64,000 nucleotides of DNA from an uncultured Clostridia bacterium (GTDB lineage: Bacteria; Bacillota; Clostridia; Christensenellales; Aristaeellaceae): NCBI GenBank assembly GCA_947596085.1, contig CANQEW010000005.1, positions 30,703-94,702 of the forward strand, in the 5' to 3' direction. The notes beneath the pieces are model-generated. The model made no database searches. It was given only the letters and a program-made list of their open reading frames with translations, and had not been told where the DNA came from. Of this stretch, positions 25,652 through 33,730 are shown in pieces (the stretch's first letter is position 1; each line of letters begins with the position of its first letter). The translations under genes were made by a program, and so were the position numbers.

Positions 25652-26419
25652 ATGTCCACCGCCGCCAGAGTCGTCAACTACATCGTGCTCGCACTGGGAA
25701 TCGCCATGATCGGCTACTACCTCGCGCTGGGCTTCGCCGTGCGCTTCGGTCAGTCGATGCAGTTTCTCTGGCTGTTGGGAGGGCTGCTGTGCGTCGCGCG
25801 CTTCGCCTTCTGGCGCTGGGCGGATCGCGCGGGGCGGCTCCCGTCGTCGCCGCTGCTGCTGCCGCTGCGCGTCGCGCTGCTGGCGGCGGTGCTGTTCTTT
25901 TTGGCCGCGGAGGTGCTGATCCTGCTGCCCGGCCTGCGCGAGGCCCCGGCGGGACTCGACTACATCGTGGTGCTCGGCGCGCGGGTCAACGGCACGGTCC
26001 CCAGCGGCGCGCTGCGCAACCGCACGGACGCGGCGCGGGACTACCTGGAGGCCAATCCGAACACCCTCGCCGTGCTCTCCGGCGGACGGGGCGCGGGCGA
26101 GGACATCACGGAGGCGCGGTGCATGTTTGATCGCCTGACCGCCGCGGGCGTCGACCCGGCGCGGCTGATCCTGGAGGAGCGCTCCACGGACACCGCGGAG
26201 AACCTGCGTTTCAGCCGGGAATTTGTTCCGGCGGAGGCCAGCGTCGGGTTGGTCACCAACAACTTCCACATCTGCCGCGCGCTGGGACTGGCCAAGAACC
26301 TCGGCTGGCACGTGGAAGCCGTTCCGGTGTTCACAACGGCCATTTCGTTTCCCCACTACATGATGCGCGAGTTCATCGGCGTGTTCTACGAGCTCCTGCG
26401 GGGCAATATGAAAATCTAA
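25652..26419 (+). CDS. YdcF/ElyC-family (DUF218) membrane protein
   Basis: 255 residues with three membrane helices in the first 95 (ending LRVALLAAVLFFLAAEVLIL). A DUF218 domain follows (about 105-235): YIVVLGARVNGTVPS, LSGGRGAGEDITEA, ILEERSTDTAENLRFS and VTNNFHICRAL. Related proteins (ElyC/SanA) act at the envelope in lipid-carrier or barrier functions. The ATG follows AAAAGGAG. The gene stands alone. Confidence 0.88.
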   Translation: MSTAARVVNYIVLALGIAMIGYYLALGFAVRFGQSMQFLWLLGGLLCVARFAFWRWADRAGRLPSSPLLLPLRVALLAAVLFFLAAEVLILLPGLREAPAGLDYIVVLGARVNGTVPSGALRNRTDAARDYLEANPNTLAVLSGGRGAGEDITEARCMFDRLTAAGVDPARLILEERSTDTAENLRFSREFVPAEASVGLVTNNFHICRALGLAKNLGWHVEAVPVFTTAISFPHYMMREFIGVFYELLRGNMKI

Positions 26420-26795
26420 TCCATAAGCGCCTTGGGTTGAGATGCGACGCGCACGAGTTTTCTTGAAGCCCGCGTAGGTCGATTCATTGCTCGGCGCGTT
26501 GGACGATCATTTTTTCAATAGGAGCGGCATTGGATGAGATAAATCATTCGAAAAAGAAAAAACTTTTCGCTCCACGTTCATTTGCGGAGCGTGAAATGAA
26601 TCGCCGCATTTTTGCGCCGCAGAATCAGTCATTTCGCGACAGAATTTAAGGAGGTGATAAACTCAAATCCAAAGCCGTACCTGTTGAAATGTTCCAATTT
26701 ATTATCGTCATTTTTTATTCTTGTGCGGGATGGCAAAAAAATGCCGCCGCCAATTATTATTCTTGGGAAACAATCAAAAAAAGTGATCTCAAGTA
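26420..26795. other. AT-rich intergenic stretch with an orphan ribosome site
   Basis: Markedly lower GC than its neighbours. It contains a near-perfect Shine-Dalgarno (AAGGAGGTGAT, 26648-26658) that is not followed by a start codon at usable distance. It also holds the left arm of a long-range inverted repeat. No credible protein is seen. Confidence 0.5.
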
Positions 26796-26885
26796 TTGAC
26801 GTGAGAGTAAAATTTGCGCTATAATGATACAGGTAATTGAATCAAGTGCCGAGTGTTTGAAAGAATTGTCGTGAAATGACTGATT
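26623..26885. repeat. Long-range inverted repeat flanking about 225 bases
   Basis: Left arm AATCAGTCATTTCGCGACA (26623-26641) and the reverse complement of TGTCGTGAAATGACTGATT (26867-26885) match at 18 of 19 positions. The enclosed segment is AT-rich and includes the next operon's promoter. It could be a remnant insertion or a looping operator. Confidence 0.6.
26796..26825 (+). promoter_or_regulatory. Promoter of the ribose-type ABC operon
   Basis: TTGACG (26796-26801), 18 bases, TATAAT (26820-26825), giving a leader of about 150 bases. Confidence 0.8.
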
Positions 26886-26922
26886 TTGCGACAGGGCGAA
26901 CGGCTCGCGCACGTTACGCATC

Positions 26923-26945
26923 CCCTCGGTTATACGGGGGCTTTT
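26923..26945 (+). terminator. Leader hairpin before the sugar-binding protein gene
   Basis: 6-bp stem (CCCTCG with CGGGGG, one G-U) with loop GTTATA, followed by CTTTT. It lies inside the leader upstream of AAGGAGG, so it may be an attenuator. It is weaker than the other terminators here. Confidence 0.5.
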
Positions 26946-26983
26946 GCCCTTGGAATAACAAATATTTAAGGAGGTTTTCTACA

Positions 26984-27895
26984 ATGAAGAAAGTCCTGGT
27001 TCTTGCTCTGGCTCTGATGCTGGTGCTGGGCACCTGCGCGTTCGCGGAGGGCGACAAGCTCGGCTACACCTGCATGGACGGCACCAATCCCTTCTTTGTG
27101 GCGCTGGAGGGCGCGATCCGCGAGGTCGTCGAGGCCAATGGTGACGAGCTGATCTCCCTGGATCCCCAGAACAGCAATGAAACGCAGCTTGCTCAGGTTG
27201 AGGACATGATCTCCCAGGGTATCGTCGCGATGTTTGTCAACCCCGTTGACCGCGACGGCATCACCCCCGCTCTGGACGCGCTCGAGGCCGCTGGCATCCC
27301 GATGTTCGGCTTCGACACCGAGGTCACCGACATCGACAAGCTCGTGACCTATGCTGGCTCCGATAACTACAACGCCGGTTATGTCTGCGGCCTTGACCTG
27401 GTCGAGAAGTGCCCGGACGGCGGCCCGATCATCGTTCTGGATTCCCCGACGATGCAGTCCGTTGTGGACCGCACCGACGGCTTCCTGGCGGCCATCGAGG
27501 GCCACGGCTTTGAGGTCGTCGCCCAAATCGACTCCATGGGCAACCAGGAGCAGGGCAACCTGAACGGCACCGATGCGCTGACCGCCCATCCCGACGCGGT
27601 TTGCATCTTCGGCGGCAATGATCCGACGGCTCTGGGCGCGCAGGCTGCCGCTGAGGCCGCTGGCTCCACCGCTCTGATCTACGGCGTTGACGGCTCCCCG
27701 GACATCAAGGCTCTGATCGCGGACGGCAAGGTGACCGGCACCGGCGCTCAGTCCCCGATGACCATCGGCAAGACCATCGCTGAGCTGTACTACAAGTGGA
27801 AGGCCGGCGAGGAGATCGAGTCTCGCTATCCCATCGAGACCTTCATGATCAACTCCGACAACATCGACGAGTACAACAACGGCGGCTGGCAATAA
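26984..27895 (+). CDS. Sugar ABC transporter substrate-binding protein (RbsB-like)
   Basis: 303 residues from the ATG at 26984, 10 bases after AAGGAGG. The signal peptide MKKVLVLALALMLVLGTCAF is followed by a Peripla_BP_4 fold: DGTNPFFVALEGAIREV, MISQGIVAMFVNPVDRDGIT, FGFDTEVTD, GNQEQGNLNG, FGGNDPTALGA. No clear lipobox cysteine is seen after the cleavage region (a Cys sits at LGTCAFA). It is the binding protein of a ribose/galactose-class importer. Two hairpins separate it from the ATPase gene, the usual device for making more binding protein. Confidence 0.9.
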   Translation: MKKVLVLALALMLVLGTCAFAEGDKLGYTCMDGTNPFFVALEGAIREVVEANGDELISLDPQNSNETQLAQVEDMISQGIVAMFVNPVDRDGITPALDALEAAGIPMFGFDTEVTDIDKLVTYAGSDNYNAGYVCGLDLVEKCPDGGPIIVLDSPTMQSVVDRTDGFLAAIEGHGFEVVAQIDSMGNQEQGNLNGTDALTAHPDAVCIFGGNDPTALGAQAAAEAAGSTALIYGVDGSPDIKALIADGKVTGTGAQSPMTIGKTIAELYYKWKAGEEIESRYPIETFMINSDNIDEYNNGGWQ

Positions 27896-27923
27896 GCCGA
27901 AACCCGCGTTTGTATGACGCGCA

Positions 27924-27997
27924 CCCCGGCGGCTCTCGCCGCCGGGGCGCAAAGTTCGAAGAGTGGCTTTGTTCTCTCAGAGCAAAGCCGCTTTTCG
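27924..27997 (+). terminator. Two hairpins between binding-protein and ATPase genes
   Basis: First: perfect 10-bp CCCCGGCGGC stem with TCTC loop (27924-27947). Second: 19-bp stem with four G-U pairs (27957-27975 with 27979-27997) and a CTC loop; a TTTT lies inside its 3' arm at 27992-27995. Together they probably protect the upstream mRNA and reduce read-through. Confidence 0.65.
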
Positions 27998-28059
27998 AAT
28001 CGGGCTTCCCATTCGAGTTCCGGTTGAGTTCCAGAAACAAGAAACGGTGGTGAGACTCA

Positions 28060-29580
28060 GTGAGCGAATACTTGCTCGAAATGAAAAACATCTGTAAATC
28101 ATTTCCGGGCGTCAAGGCTCTGCAAAGCGTGGATTTCCAGCTCAAGTCCGGCGAGATTCATGCGCTGCTGGGCGAGAATGGCGCCGGTAAATCGACGCTG
28201 ATCAAGGTTCTGGGCGGCATCTACCATCCGGAGGAGGGCAAAATCTTCATCGATGGCAAGGAGGTTGCCATCACGAGCGTCAACAGCGCCCGCGACAACG
28301 GCATCTCCATCATCCATCAGGAGCTCGTGCTCGTCCCCCACATGACCGTCGCCGAGAACATCTTCCTGGGCCGCGAGCCCATGGGCAAGTTCGGCGTCAA
28401 CCGCGTCCAGATGAGCCACGACGCTCAGCGGATGCTGGACACCTTCGATCTGGGCATCGACGCCGACAGCCAGATCGCCGATCTGAGCATCGCCCAGCAG
28501 CAGCTGGTGGAGATCGTCAAGGCGATCTCGTTCAACTGCCGCATTCTCGTGATGGACGAGCCCACCTCCTCCATCTCCGACCGCGAGGTCGCGCATCTGT
28601 TTGAAATCATGCGCGATCTGGCCAAGAAGGGCGTCGGCATCATCTATATCTCCCACAAGATGAGCGAGCTGGACGAGGTGTGCGACCGCGTGACGGTGCT
28701 GCGAGACGGCACCTACGTGGGCACCCGCGTCGTCGCCGACACTCCCAGGGACGCGCTGATCGCCATGATGGTCGGCCGCGAGCTGAATCAGTATTACACT
28801 CGCGACCACGTCAAGTCCACCGACGTCGTGCTCAAGTGCGTGGACATCGACGATGGCAAGAAGCGCCATAAGCGCGTCGATCACGTGAGCTTCGAGGTGC
28901 GCAAGGGCGAGATCGTGGGCTTTGCCGGTCTGGTCGGCGCGGGCCGCAGCGAGACCATGCAGTGCCTGTTCGGCCTGACTCCCGGCTCCACCGGCGAGGT
29001 ATACATCGAGGGCCAGAAGGTGCACATCCGCAACGCGGTGGACGCCATGCGCCACGGCATCTCTCTGGTGCCGGAGGACCGCAAGCTGGAGGGCCTCTAC
29101 CACGTGCAGAGCGTGCGCTTCAATTCCACCATCGAGGTGCTGCACGAGTTCATCGCGCACTTGCATGTGAACGAAACCCGCGAGGCGCAGATCACGCAGG
29201 AGTTCATCGACAAGATGCGCACCAAGACGCCGTCGCAGGATCAGACCGTGGGCAACCTCTCGGGCGGCAACCAGCAGAAGGTCATGATCGGCCGCTGGCT
29301 GGCCACCAACCCGAAGCTTTTGATCCTGGACGAGCCCACCCGCGGCGTGGACGTCGGCGCGAAGGCCGAGATCTACGAGATCATGAACGAGCTGACCAAG
29401 CAGGGCGTCTCGATCATCATGATCTCCTCGGAGCTGCCGGAGATCATCAACATGGCGGACCGCGTGTACGTCATGTACGAGGGCAGGGTCACCGGCTGCA
29501 TCGACTACGAGAACCTCAGCCAGGAGGCCATCATGAAGCTCGCGACACTAGAAACGGCAGGAGGACAGAGCAATGGTTGA
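28060..29580 (+). CDS. Sugar ABC transporter double ATPase (RbsA/MglA-like)
   Basis: 506 residues from GTG 28060. There are two fused ABC domains. The first has Walker A GENGAGKST, LSIAQQQLVEI in the signature position and DEPTSSIS. The second has a degenerate P-loop GLVGAGRSE, signature LSGGNQQKVMIGRWL and Walker B LLILDEPTRGVDVGAK. This asymmetry is normal for the CUT2 class (ribose, galactose, autoinducer-2). Its stop overlaps the permease start by 8 bases. Confidence 0.94.
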   Translation: MSEYLLEMKNICKSFPGVKALQSVDFQLKSGEIHALLGENGAGKSTLIKVLGGIYHPEEGKIFIDGKEVAITSVNSARDNGISIIHQELVLVPHMTVAENIFLGREPMGKFGVNRVQMSHDAQRMLDTFDLGIDADSQIADLSIAQQQLVEIVKAISFNCRILVMDEPTSSISDREVAHLFEIMRDLAKKGVGIIYISHKMSELDEVCDRVTVLRDGTYVGTRVVADTPRDALIAMMVGRELNQYYTRDHVKSTDVVLKCVDIDDGKKRHKRVDHVSFEVRKGEIVGFAGLVGAGRSETMQCLFGLTPGSTGEVYIEGQKVHIRNAVDAMRHGISLVPEDRKLEGLYHVQSVRFNSTIEVLHEFIAHLHVNETREAQITQEFIDKMRTKTPSQDQTVGNLSGGNQQKVMIGRWLATNPKLLILDEPTRGVDVGAKAEIYEIMNELTKQGVSIIMISSELPEIINMADRVYVMYEGRVTGCIDYENLSQEAIMKLATLETAGGQSNG

Positions 29581-30544
29581 AAGAATCGGCAAGAGCGTAA
29601 AACGCTACTTTAAGGACAACCTCGGCATACTGTGCGCGCTGATCGCCATGGTGCTGTTTTTGTACATCTTCCCGCGCACCCACAGCACGTTCCTCACCAA
29701 GACCAACATCTTCAACGTGCTTCGCCAGAACGCGCCGAACCTGCTGCTCTCCTGCGGCATGACGATGGTCATCATCCTGGGCGGCATCGACCTGTCCGTC
29801 GGCTCCATCATCGCCATGTCCGGCGTGCTGGGCGCGGGCGCCGTGGTCTGGGGCGGCGCGCCCGAGATCGTCGGCATCCTCGTGGCGGTGCTGTCCGGCC
29901 TGCTGTTCGGCCTGTGCAACGGCTTCATCATCGCCAAGACGCAGATCCCGCCGTTCATCGTGACGCTGGCCTCGATGAACATCGCCAAGGGCATCGCCTA
30001 CGTGTTCTCCGGCGGCAAGCCGATCCGTTGCATGACCGACGCCTGGAAGTTCCTGGGCGCGGGCTTCGTGGCCGGCATCCCCACCCCGGTGATCACGATG
30101 TTCGTGGTGTTCATCATCTCGGTGCTGTTCCTGAACCGCACGCGGCTGGGCCGTCACATCTACGCGGTGGGCGGCAACGACACGGCGGCGAAGTTCTCGG
30201 GCATCAGCACGGCGAAGGTCAAGTTCGTGGTGTACAGCTTCAGCGGCCTGATGGCGGGCCTGGCGGGCATCACGATTGCCTCGCGCCTGTATTCCGGCAC
30301 GTGCAGGTCGGGCGACGGCGCTGAGATGGACGCCATTGCGGCGGTGGTCGTGGGCGGCACGTCCATGTCCGGCGGCTCCGGCCGCCTGGGCGGCACGCTG
30401 ATCGGCGCGCTGATCATCGGCATACTGACCAACGGCCTGAACCTGATGGGCGTCAACTCCGACTGGCAGTACATCATCAAGGGCGCGGTCATTCTGCTGG
30501 CCGTGTATGTGGACTTCCTGCGGAGCAACAAGAAGGCGAAATAG
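29573..30544 (+). CDS. Sugar ABC transporter permease (RbsC-like)
   Basis: 323 residues, about 8-10 helices. CUT2 signatures are GMTMVIILGGIDLSVGSIIAM, the coupling-helix region YAVGGNDTAAKFSGI and VGGTSMSGGSGRLGGT. It completes a binding protein-ATPase-permease set; a single permease presumably homodimerises. The sugar is not inferable; no regulator or metabolic gene is linked beyond the FGGY kinase 1.4 kb upstream of the operon. Confidence 0.93.
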   Translation: MVERIGKSVKRYFKDNLGILCALIAMVLFLYIFPRTHSTFLTKTNIFNVLRQNAPNLLLSCGMTMVIILGGIDLSVGSIIAMSGVLGAGAVVWGGAPEIVGILVAVLSGLLFGLCNGFIIAKTQIPPFIVTLASMNIAKGIAYVFSGGKPIRCMTDAWKFLGAGFVAGIPTPVITMFVVFIISVLFLNRTRLGRHIYAVGGNDTAAKFSGISTAKVKFVVYSFSGLMAGLAGITIASRLYSGTCRSGDGAEMDAIAAVVVGGTSMSGGSGRLGGTLIGALIIGILTNGLNLMGVNSDWQYIIKGAVILLAVYVDFLRSNKKAK

Positions 30545-30590
30545 TCGGGTCGGCAGGGCCGACGGCCTCCTGCTGCCGCGTTTGAGCGAC

Positions 30591-30871
30591 GGGCTTTTGA
30601 CCCCATAGATTCGAGGGTCAAAAGCCCTGCGTTGATTCGTCGATTGTTTGCAATGTACGAAGTACGAAATCCGACCCCACATATTCAAGGGCCGGATTTC
30701 TTGCGCCTTTTTTAGCTTCTTTGCCAGCTTTAACACCCTTCCGATACAACGCATGTAACGTAGAAATCTGACCCTCAAACCTATGGGGTCAGATTTCGTG
30801 CTTCGTACTTCGTTTTCATTCGATGCGCGGCACAGGCCTTCCGGTCCTTGAATCTATGGGGCCGGAAGGCC
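30591..30871. repeat. Array of four hairpins with conserved 11-nt loop and variable stems
   Basis: This fills the 360-base gap between convergent genes. H1: 30591-30603/30615-30627, 13 bp. H2: 30666-30677/30689-30700, 12 bp with one mismatch. H3: 30763-30774/30786-30797, 12 bp. H4: 30835-30847/30859-30871, 13 bp with one G-U. Every loop is 11 nt: CATAGATTCGA, CACATATTCAA, and in inverse orientation CATAGGTTTGA and CATAGATTCAA, always closed by CCC/GGG. Stems of H1 and H4 are unrelated to the others; H2 and H3 resemble each other and are flanked by inverted ACGAAGTAC. No coding frame is seen. Confidence 0.85.
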
Positions 30872-30904
30872 TGCGCTCAGGCACGGCAGTTAGCGGAGGC
30901 CGGT

Positions 30905-32632
30905 TTACAGCCTGCAATCGAGTTCCTTGAGCGCGCTCACCACATAGTCATAGATGAAGTCCTCGGCCTCGTCCATGGGCTTCTTCTCCTGCATGGATTT
31001 GTCGCGGGCGGAGATTTCGATGGTGCCGTTCTTGAGACCCTTGGGGCTGACGACCACGCGGAGCGGCACGCCGAAGAGATCGGCGTCGGAGAACATCACG
31101 CCCGCGCTCACCGGGCGGTCGTCCCAGAGTACCTCCACGCCGCGCGCGGTCAGTCCGTCGTAGAGCTTCTGGCTCATGGCGGCGACATCTTCGTTGTCGG
31201 CGCGCAGGGAGCAGATTTCCACGTGCCAGGGCGCGATGGAGATCGGCCAGATCGGGCCGTAGTCGTCGCGATGCGCCTCGCACACCGCCGCCGCCAGGCG
31301 GCCGACGCCGATGCCGTAGCAGCCCATGATCGGGTTCTTGAGGCTGCCGTCCGCGTCCACGTAGGTGAGGTTCATGCTCTCGCTGTACTTCTTGCCGAGC
31401 TGGAAGATGTTGCCCACCTCGATGCCGCGGGAGGTGTACACGCTCTTTTTGCCGCACACCGGGCAGATGCCGCCGTCCACAGCCTTCGCCACGTCCACGT
31501 ACTCCACGTCGCCCATCTCGCGGGGGATGTTGAAGCCGATGTAGTGCTTCTCCGCCTCGTTCGCGCCGGTGGCGAACCAATTGACGCCCTGCAGCGACTT
31601 GTCATAGACGATCTTCACGCCCTCGGGCAGGCCCTTCGGGCCGATGGACCCGGCGTGCAGACCGCAGTCCTCGGTGATCTCGCCGGGGTGCACCTCGGCC
31701 TTCAGGTAGTTGCGCAGCTTGGTCTCGTTCACGTCCAGATCGCCGCGCACGAACACCACGACGAACTGATCCGTCAGGTTCTCCTGGTACACCACGGCCT
31801 TGCACGTCGCCTTGGGATCGATGTGAATAAACTCGCACAGCTCTTCGATGGTCTTGACGCCGGGCGTGGAGATCTTTTCGAGCGGCTTGAGCTCGCCCGG
31901 CTCGTTGTCAATGATGCAGGGCGCGGCCTCCATGTTGGCGCGGTAGTCGCAGTCGTGGCAGAGCACGATGGTGTCCTCGCCCACGGGCGTGAGCAGCATG
32001 TACTCATGGGAAACCTTGCCGCCCATCATGCCGCTGTCGGAGGCGACCGCCACGACCTCGGGCACGCCGCAGCGCCGATAGATGCGGTTGTATGCTTCGT
32101 AGCACTCCATATAGTAGCGCTCCAGATCCTCCTGGGAGGTATGGAAGGAGTAGCCATCCTTCATGCGGAACTCGCGCACGCGAATCAGTCCGCCGCGGCA
32201 GCGGGGTTCGTCGCGGAACTTGGTCTGGATCTGATAGATCATGAAGGGGTACTGGGTGTAGGAATCCATCACGTCGCGCACGAAGTGAGTGGCGGCCTCC
32301 TCGTGGGTCATGCCGAGCACCATGTCCGCGCCGGAGCGGTCCTTGAAGCGCAGCAGCTCGCTGCCGATGCTGTCGAAGCGGCCGGACTCCTTCCACAGCG
32401 TCGCGGGCATCGCGACCGGGAACTGCACCTCCTGGCCGCCGATGCGATCCATCTCCTCGCGCATGATCTTCTCAATCTTGTTGGTGATGCGGCTGGTGAT
32501 CGGGAACAGCGTGAAGATACCGTTGCCCACGGGCTTGATGTAGCCGCCGCGCATCATCAGCGCCTGACTGGCGATCTGGCAATCGGCGGGGGTCTCCTTG
32601 TAGCGCTTGGAAACGAGATTTCTGACCTTCAT
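30905..32632 (-). CDS. proS: Prolyl-tRNA synthetase
   Basis: 575 residues from the ATG at 32632 (AGGAGG upstream); the open frame to 32716 is the leader. It is a class II, bacterial-type ProRS. Motif 2 is in FRDEPRCRGGLIRVREFRMKDGYSFH and motif 3 in GCYGIGVGRLAAAV. An editing (INS/YbaK-like) insertion lies at about 230-390 (IDPKATCKAVVYQ, HAGSIGPKGL). An anticodon-binding domain is at the C terminus. It charges tRNA-Pro and proofreads alanine. It is controlled by its own T-box. Confidence 0.96.
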   Translation of the reverse strand: MKVRNLVSKRYKETPADCQIASQALMMRGGYIKPVGNGIFTLFPITSRITNKIEKIMREEMDRIGGQEVQFPVAMPATLWKESGRFDSIGSELLRFKDRSGADMVLGMTHEEAATHFVRDVMDSYTQYPFMIYQIQTKFRDEPRCRGGLIRVREFRMKDGYSFHTSQEDLERYYMECYEAYNRIYRRCGVPEVVAVASDSGMMGGKVSHEYMLLTPVGEDTIVLCHDCDYRANMEAAPCIIDNEPGELKPLEKISTPGVKTIEELCEFIHIDPKATCKAVVYQENLTDQFVVVFVRGDLDVNETKLRNYLKAEVHPGEITEDCGLHAGSIGPKGLPEGVKIVYDKSLQGVNWFATGANEAEKHYIGFNIPREMGDVEYVDVAKAVDGGICPVCGKKSVYTSRGIEVGNIFQLGKKYSESMNLTYVDADGSLKNPIMGCYGIGVGRLAAAVCEAHRDDYGPIWPISIAPWHVEICSLRADNEDVAAMSQKLYDGLTARGVEVLWDDRPVSAGVMFSDADLFGVPLRVVVSPKGLKNGTIEISARDKSMQEKKPMDEAEDFIYDYVVSALKELDCRL

Positions 32633-32650
32633 ACATTCATCCTCCTGAAT

Positions 32651-32872
32651 AAAAACACCTCCGCCCCGCGCAGGGGCGAAGGATTGCTTCGCGGTACCAC
32701 CTTGCAAAATACTCATGCGCCCTGTAACGGGAGCGCCCGGCGGGGTTTCGCAAGGCTGCGCGTTCCCCCGCGAACTCGGGAGGCCGGGGCGCCTCTCTCC
32801 CCTGCCGCGCGCCTTCCAGCCGCGTGCGCGCTCTCTAAGGACAGGAAAAAGCCGCCTTCTCCGTCAACGTTC
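32651..32872 (-). ncRNA. T-box riboswitch leader of proS
   Basis: Read on the minus strand: AGAGAG with a GGCTGGAAGG apical part (about 32837-32810), then the T-box AAGGTGGTACCGCG (32703-32690). A terminator follows: 9-bp CTTCGCCCC/GGGGCGGAG (32681-32659, one G-U) and UUUUU at 32655-32651. The bulge UGGU fits the A73 discriminator of tRNA-Pro. CC-containing specifier candidates lie in the GCGCCCCGG stretch, but I could not fix the exact codon. Confidence 0.9.
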
Positions 32873-32878
32873 CCTATC

Positions 32879-32906
32879 ATTATAACAGAAAGGGCGGCAA
32901 ATGCAA
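32879..32906 (-). promoter_or_regulatory. Promoter of the proS leader
   Basis: Minus strand: TTGCAT (32906-32901), 16 bases, TATAAT (32884-32879). Confidence 0.75.
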
Positions 32907-32931
32907 GTGAAAATTTGGTTGCGTAGTGGGA

Positions 32932-33360
32932 TTAGACGGAATAGGGATTGGGTTTGAAGAACAGCGAAACCAAATCGACCAGCCAGCCGATTCCAAGCAA
33001 TCCGACGGTGCAGAGATAGAGTATGCCCATCCCTTTCTTCCCTTCATAAAACTTGTGCGCTCCAAAAATGCCCAGGAACAAGCAGAGGAAAAAGGCGGCC
33101 CATTTGTTCCTTTTTCTTCCCGGATAGCGTCCATAGCCGCCGTTGCGATTCTGATTGACATTGGTGTTGACATTTGCGCTCGTATTGGAATTGTTGATCA
33201 CGATATTGGGCTGCTGCGTTTGCGCCTTTTCACTGCGCAACTCCTCCACCTGTCCGCCGCACGCAGGACATACCACTGCCTGAACGGGAATCCGCGCGCC
33301 GCAGTGCTTGCAAAACTTCGTTGGCTGATGGTTCATCTCTCGCATCTCTTTTTCTTCCAC
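32932..33360 (-). CDS. Zinc-ribbon plus TM2-domain membrane protein
   Basis: 142 residues from GTG 33360, after AAGGAG. An N-terminal zinc ribbon (CKHCGARIP...CPACGG, about 17-36) is followed by an Asn-rich linker (VINNSNTSANVNTNVNQNRN). A TM2 domain with two helices is at the C terminus (AAFFLCLFLGIFGAHKFYEG, then MGILYLCTVGLLGIGWLVDL). TM2 proteins are widespread and poorly understood. It is divergent from a small XRE regulator with two operator-like sites on its promoter, so that regulator is its likely repressor. Confidence 0.88.
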   Translation of the reverse strand: MEEKEMREMNHQPTKFCKHCGARIPVQAVVCPACGGQVEELRSEKAQTQQPNIVINNSNTSANVNTNVNQNRNGGYGRYPGRKRNKWAAFFLCLFLGIFGAHKFYEGKKGMGILYLCTVGLLGIGWLVDLVSLFFKPNPYSV

Positions 33361-33392
33361 GGTTCATCGCTCCTTCGCATCGATCTAGCCTT

Positions 33393-33439
33393 ATTTTAGT
33401 AAATATCTTTATTCTTGTCAATAGTAAATATATTTACTA
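33393..33439 (-). promoter_or_regulatory. TM2-gene promoter overlapped by two operator-like sites
   Basis: Minus strand promoter TTGACA (33421-33416), 17 bases, TAAAAT (33398-33393). A perfect 18-bp palindrome TAGTAAATATATTTACTA (33422-33439) abuts the -35. A degenerate second copy starting TAGTAAATATC (33397-33414) runs from the -10 towards the -35; the two centres are 25 bases apart. Confidence 0.75.
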
Positions 33440-33464
33440 ATTCAATGGTTGATGGATGATCTCT

Positions 33465-33473
33465 TGCTATAAT
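33465..33473 (+). promoter_or_regulatory. Extended -10 promoter of the XRE regulator
   Basis: TTGCTATAAT with the TGn extension and no clear -35; the 33422-33439 palindrome lies just upstream. Confidence 0.6.
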
Positions 33474-33505
33474 GCAAATACTGATGCGAGAGGGAGTTCA
33501 TCGGT

Positions 33506-33730
33506 ATGCAGTATGTGCGAAGGATACGCGATCTGCGCGAGGATGCGGACCTCACGCAGCGAGATGTCGCGACCATATTGGGCACATCGCAGACCATGTA
33601 CGCCCGCTATGAGCGCGGAGCGAACGAGCTACCCATCCATCATCTGTTGAAGCTCTGCGAGCTCTACAAGGTTTCTTCCGATTATATCCTCGGGCTCACG
33701 GACAGCCGCAGGACCGGCAGCAGGAAGTAA
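33506..33730 (+). CDS. Small XRE-family helix-turn-helix regulator
   Basis: 74 residues, little more than one HTH_3 domain: RIRDLREDADLTQRDVATIL, then GTSQTMYARYERGANELPI and LLKLCELYKVSSDYILGLTD. The ATG follows GAGGGAG. Such single-domain proteins bind palindromes as dimers. The divergent TM2 gene and the palindromes between them make a self-contained regulator-target pair. Confidence 0.92.
   Translation: MQYVRRIRDLREDADLTQRDVATILGTSQTMYARYERGANELPIHHLLKLCELYKVSSDYILGLTDSRRTGSRK

Noticed and set aside
26612..26824. 70-codon frame in the AT-rich stretch before the sugar-binding protein gene
   Set aside because: No ribosome site for its start, it runs into the operon's own promoter, and the product has no recognisable feature; the perfect Shine-Dalgarno nearby is not followed by a start codon in this or another useful frame.
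30591..30871. CRISPR array
   Set aside because: Units are hairpins with variable arms and alternating orientation, not identical direct repeats with spacers, and no cas gene is present.
30848..32926. 692-codon plus-strand frame opposite proS
   Set aside because: Shadow of the prolyl-tRNA synthetase gene and its T-box.
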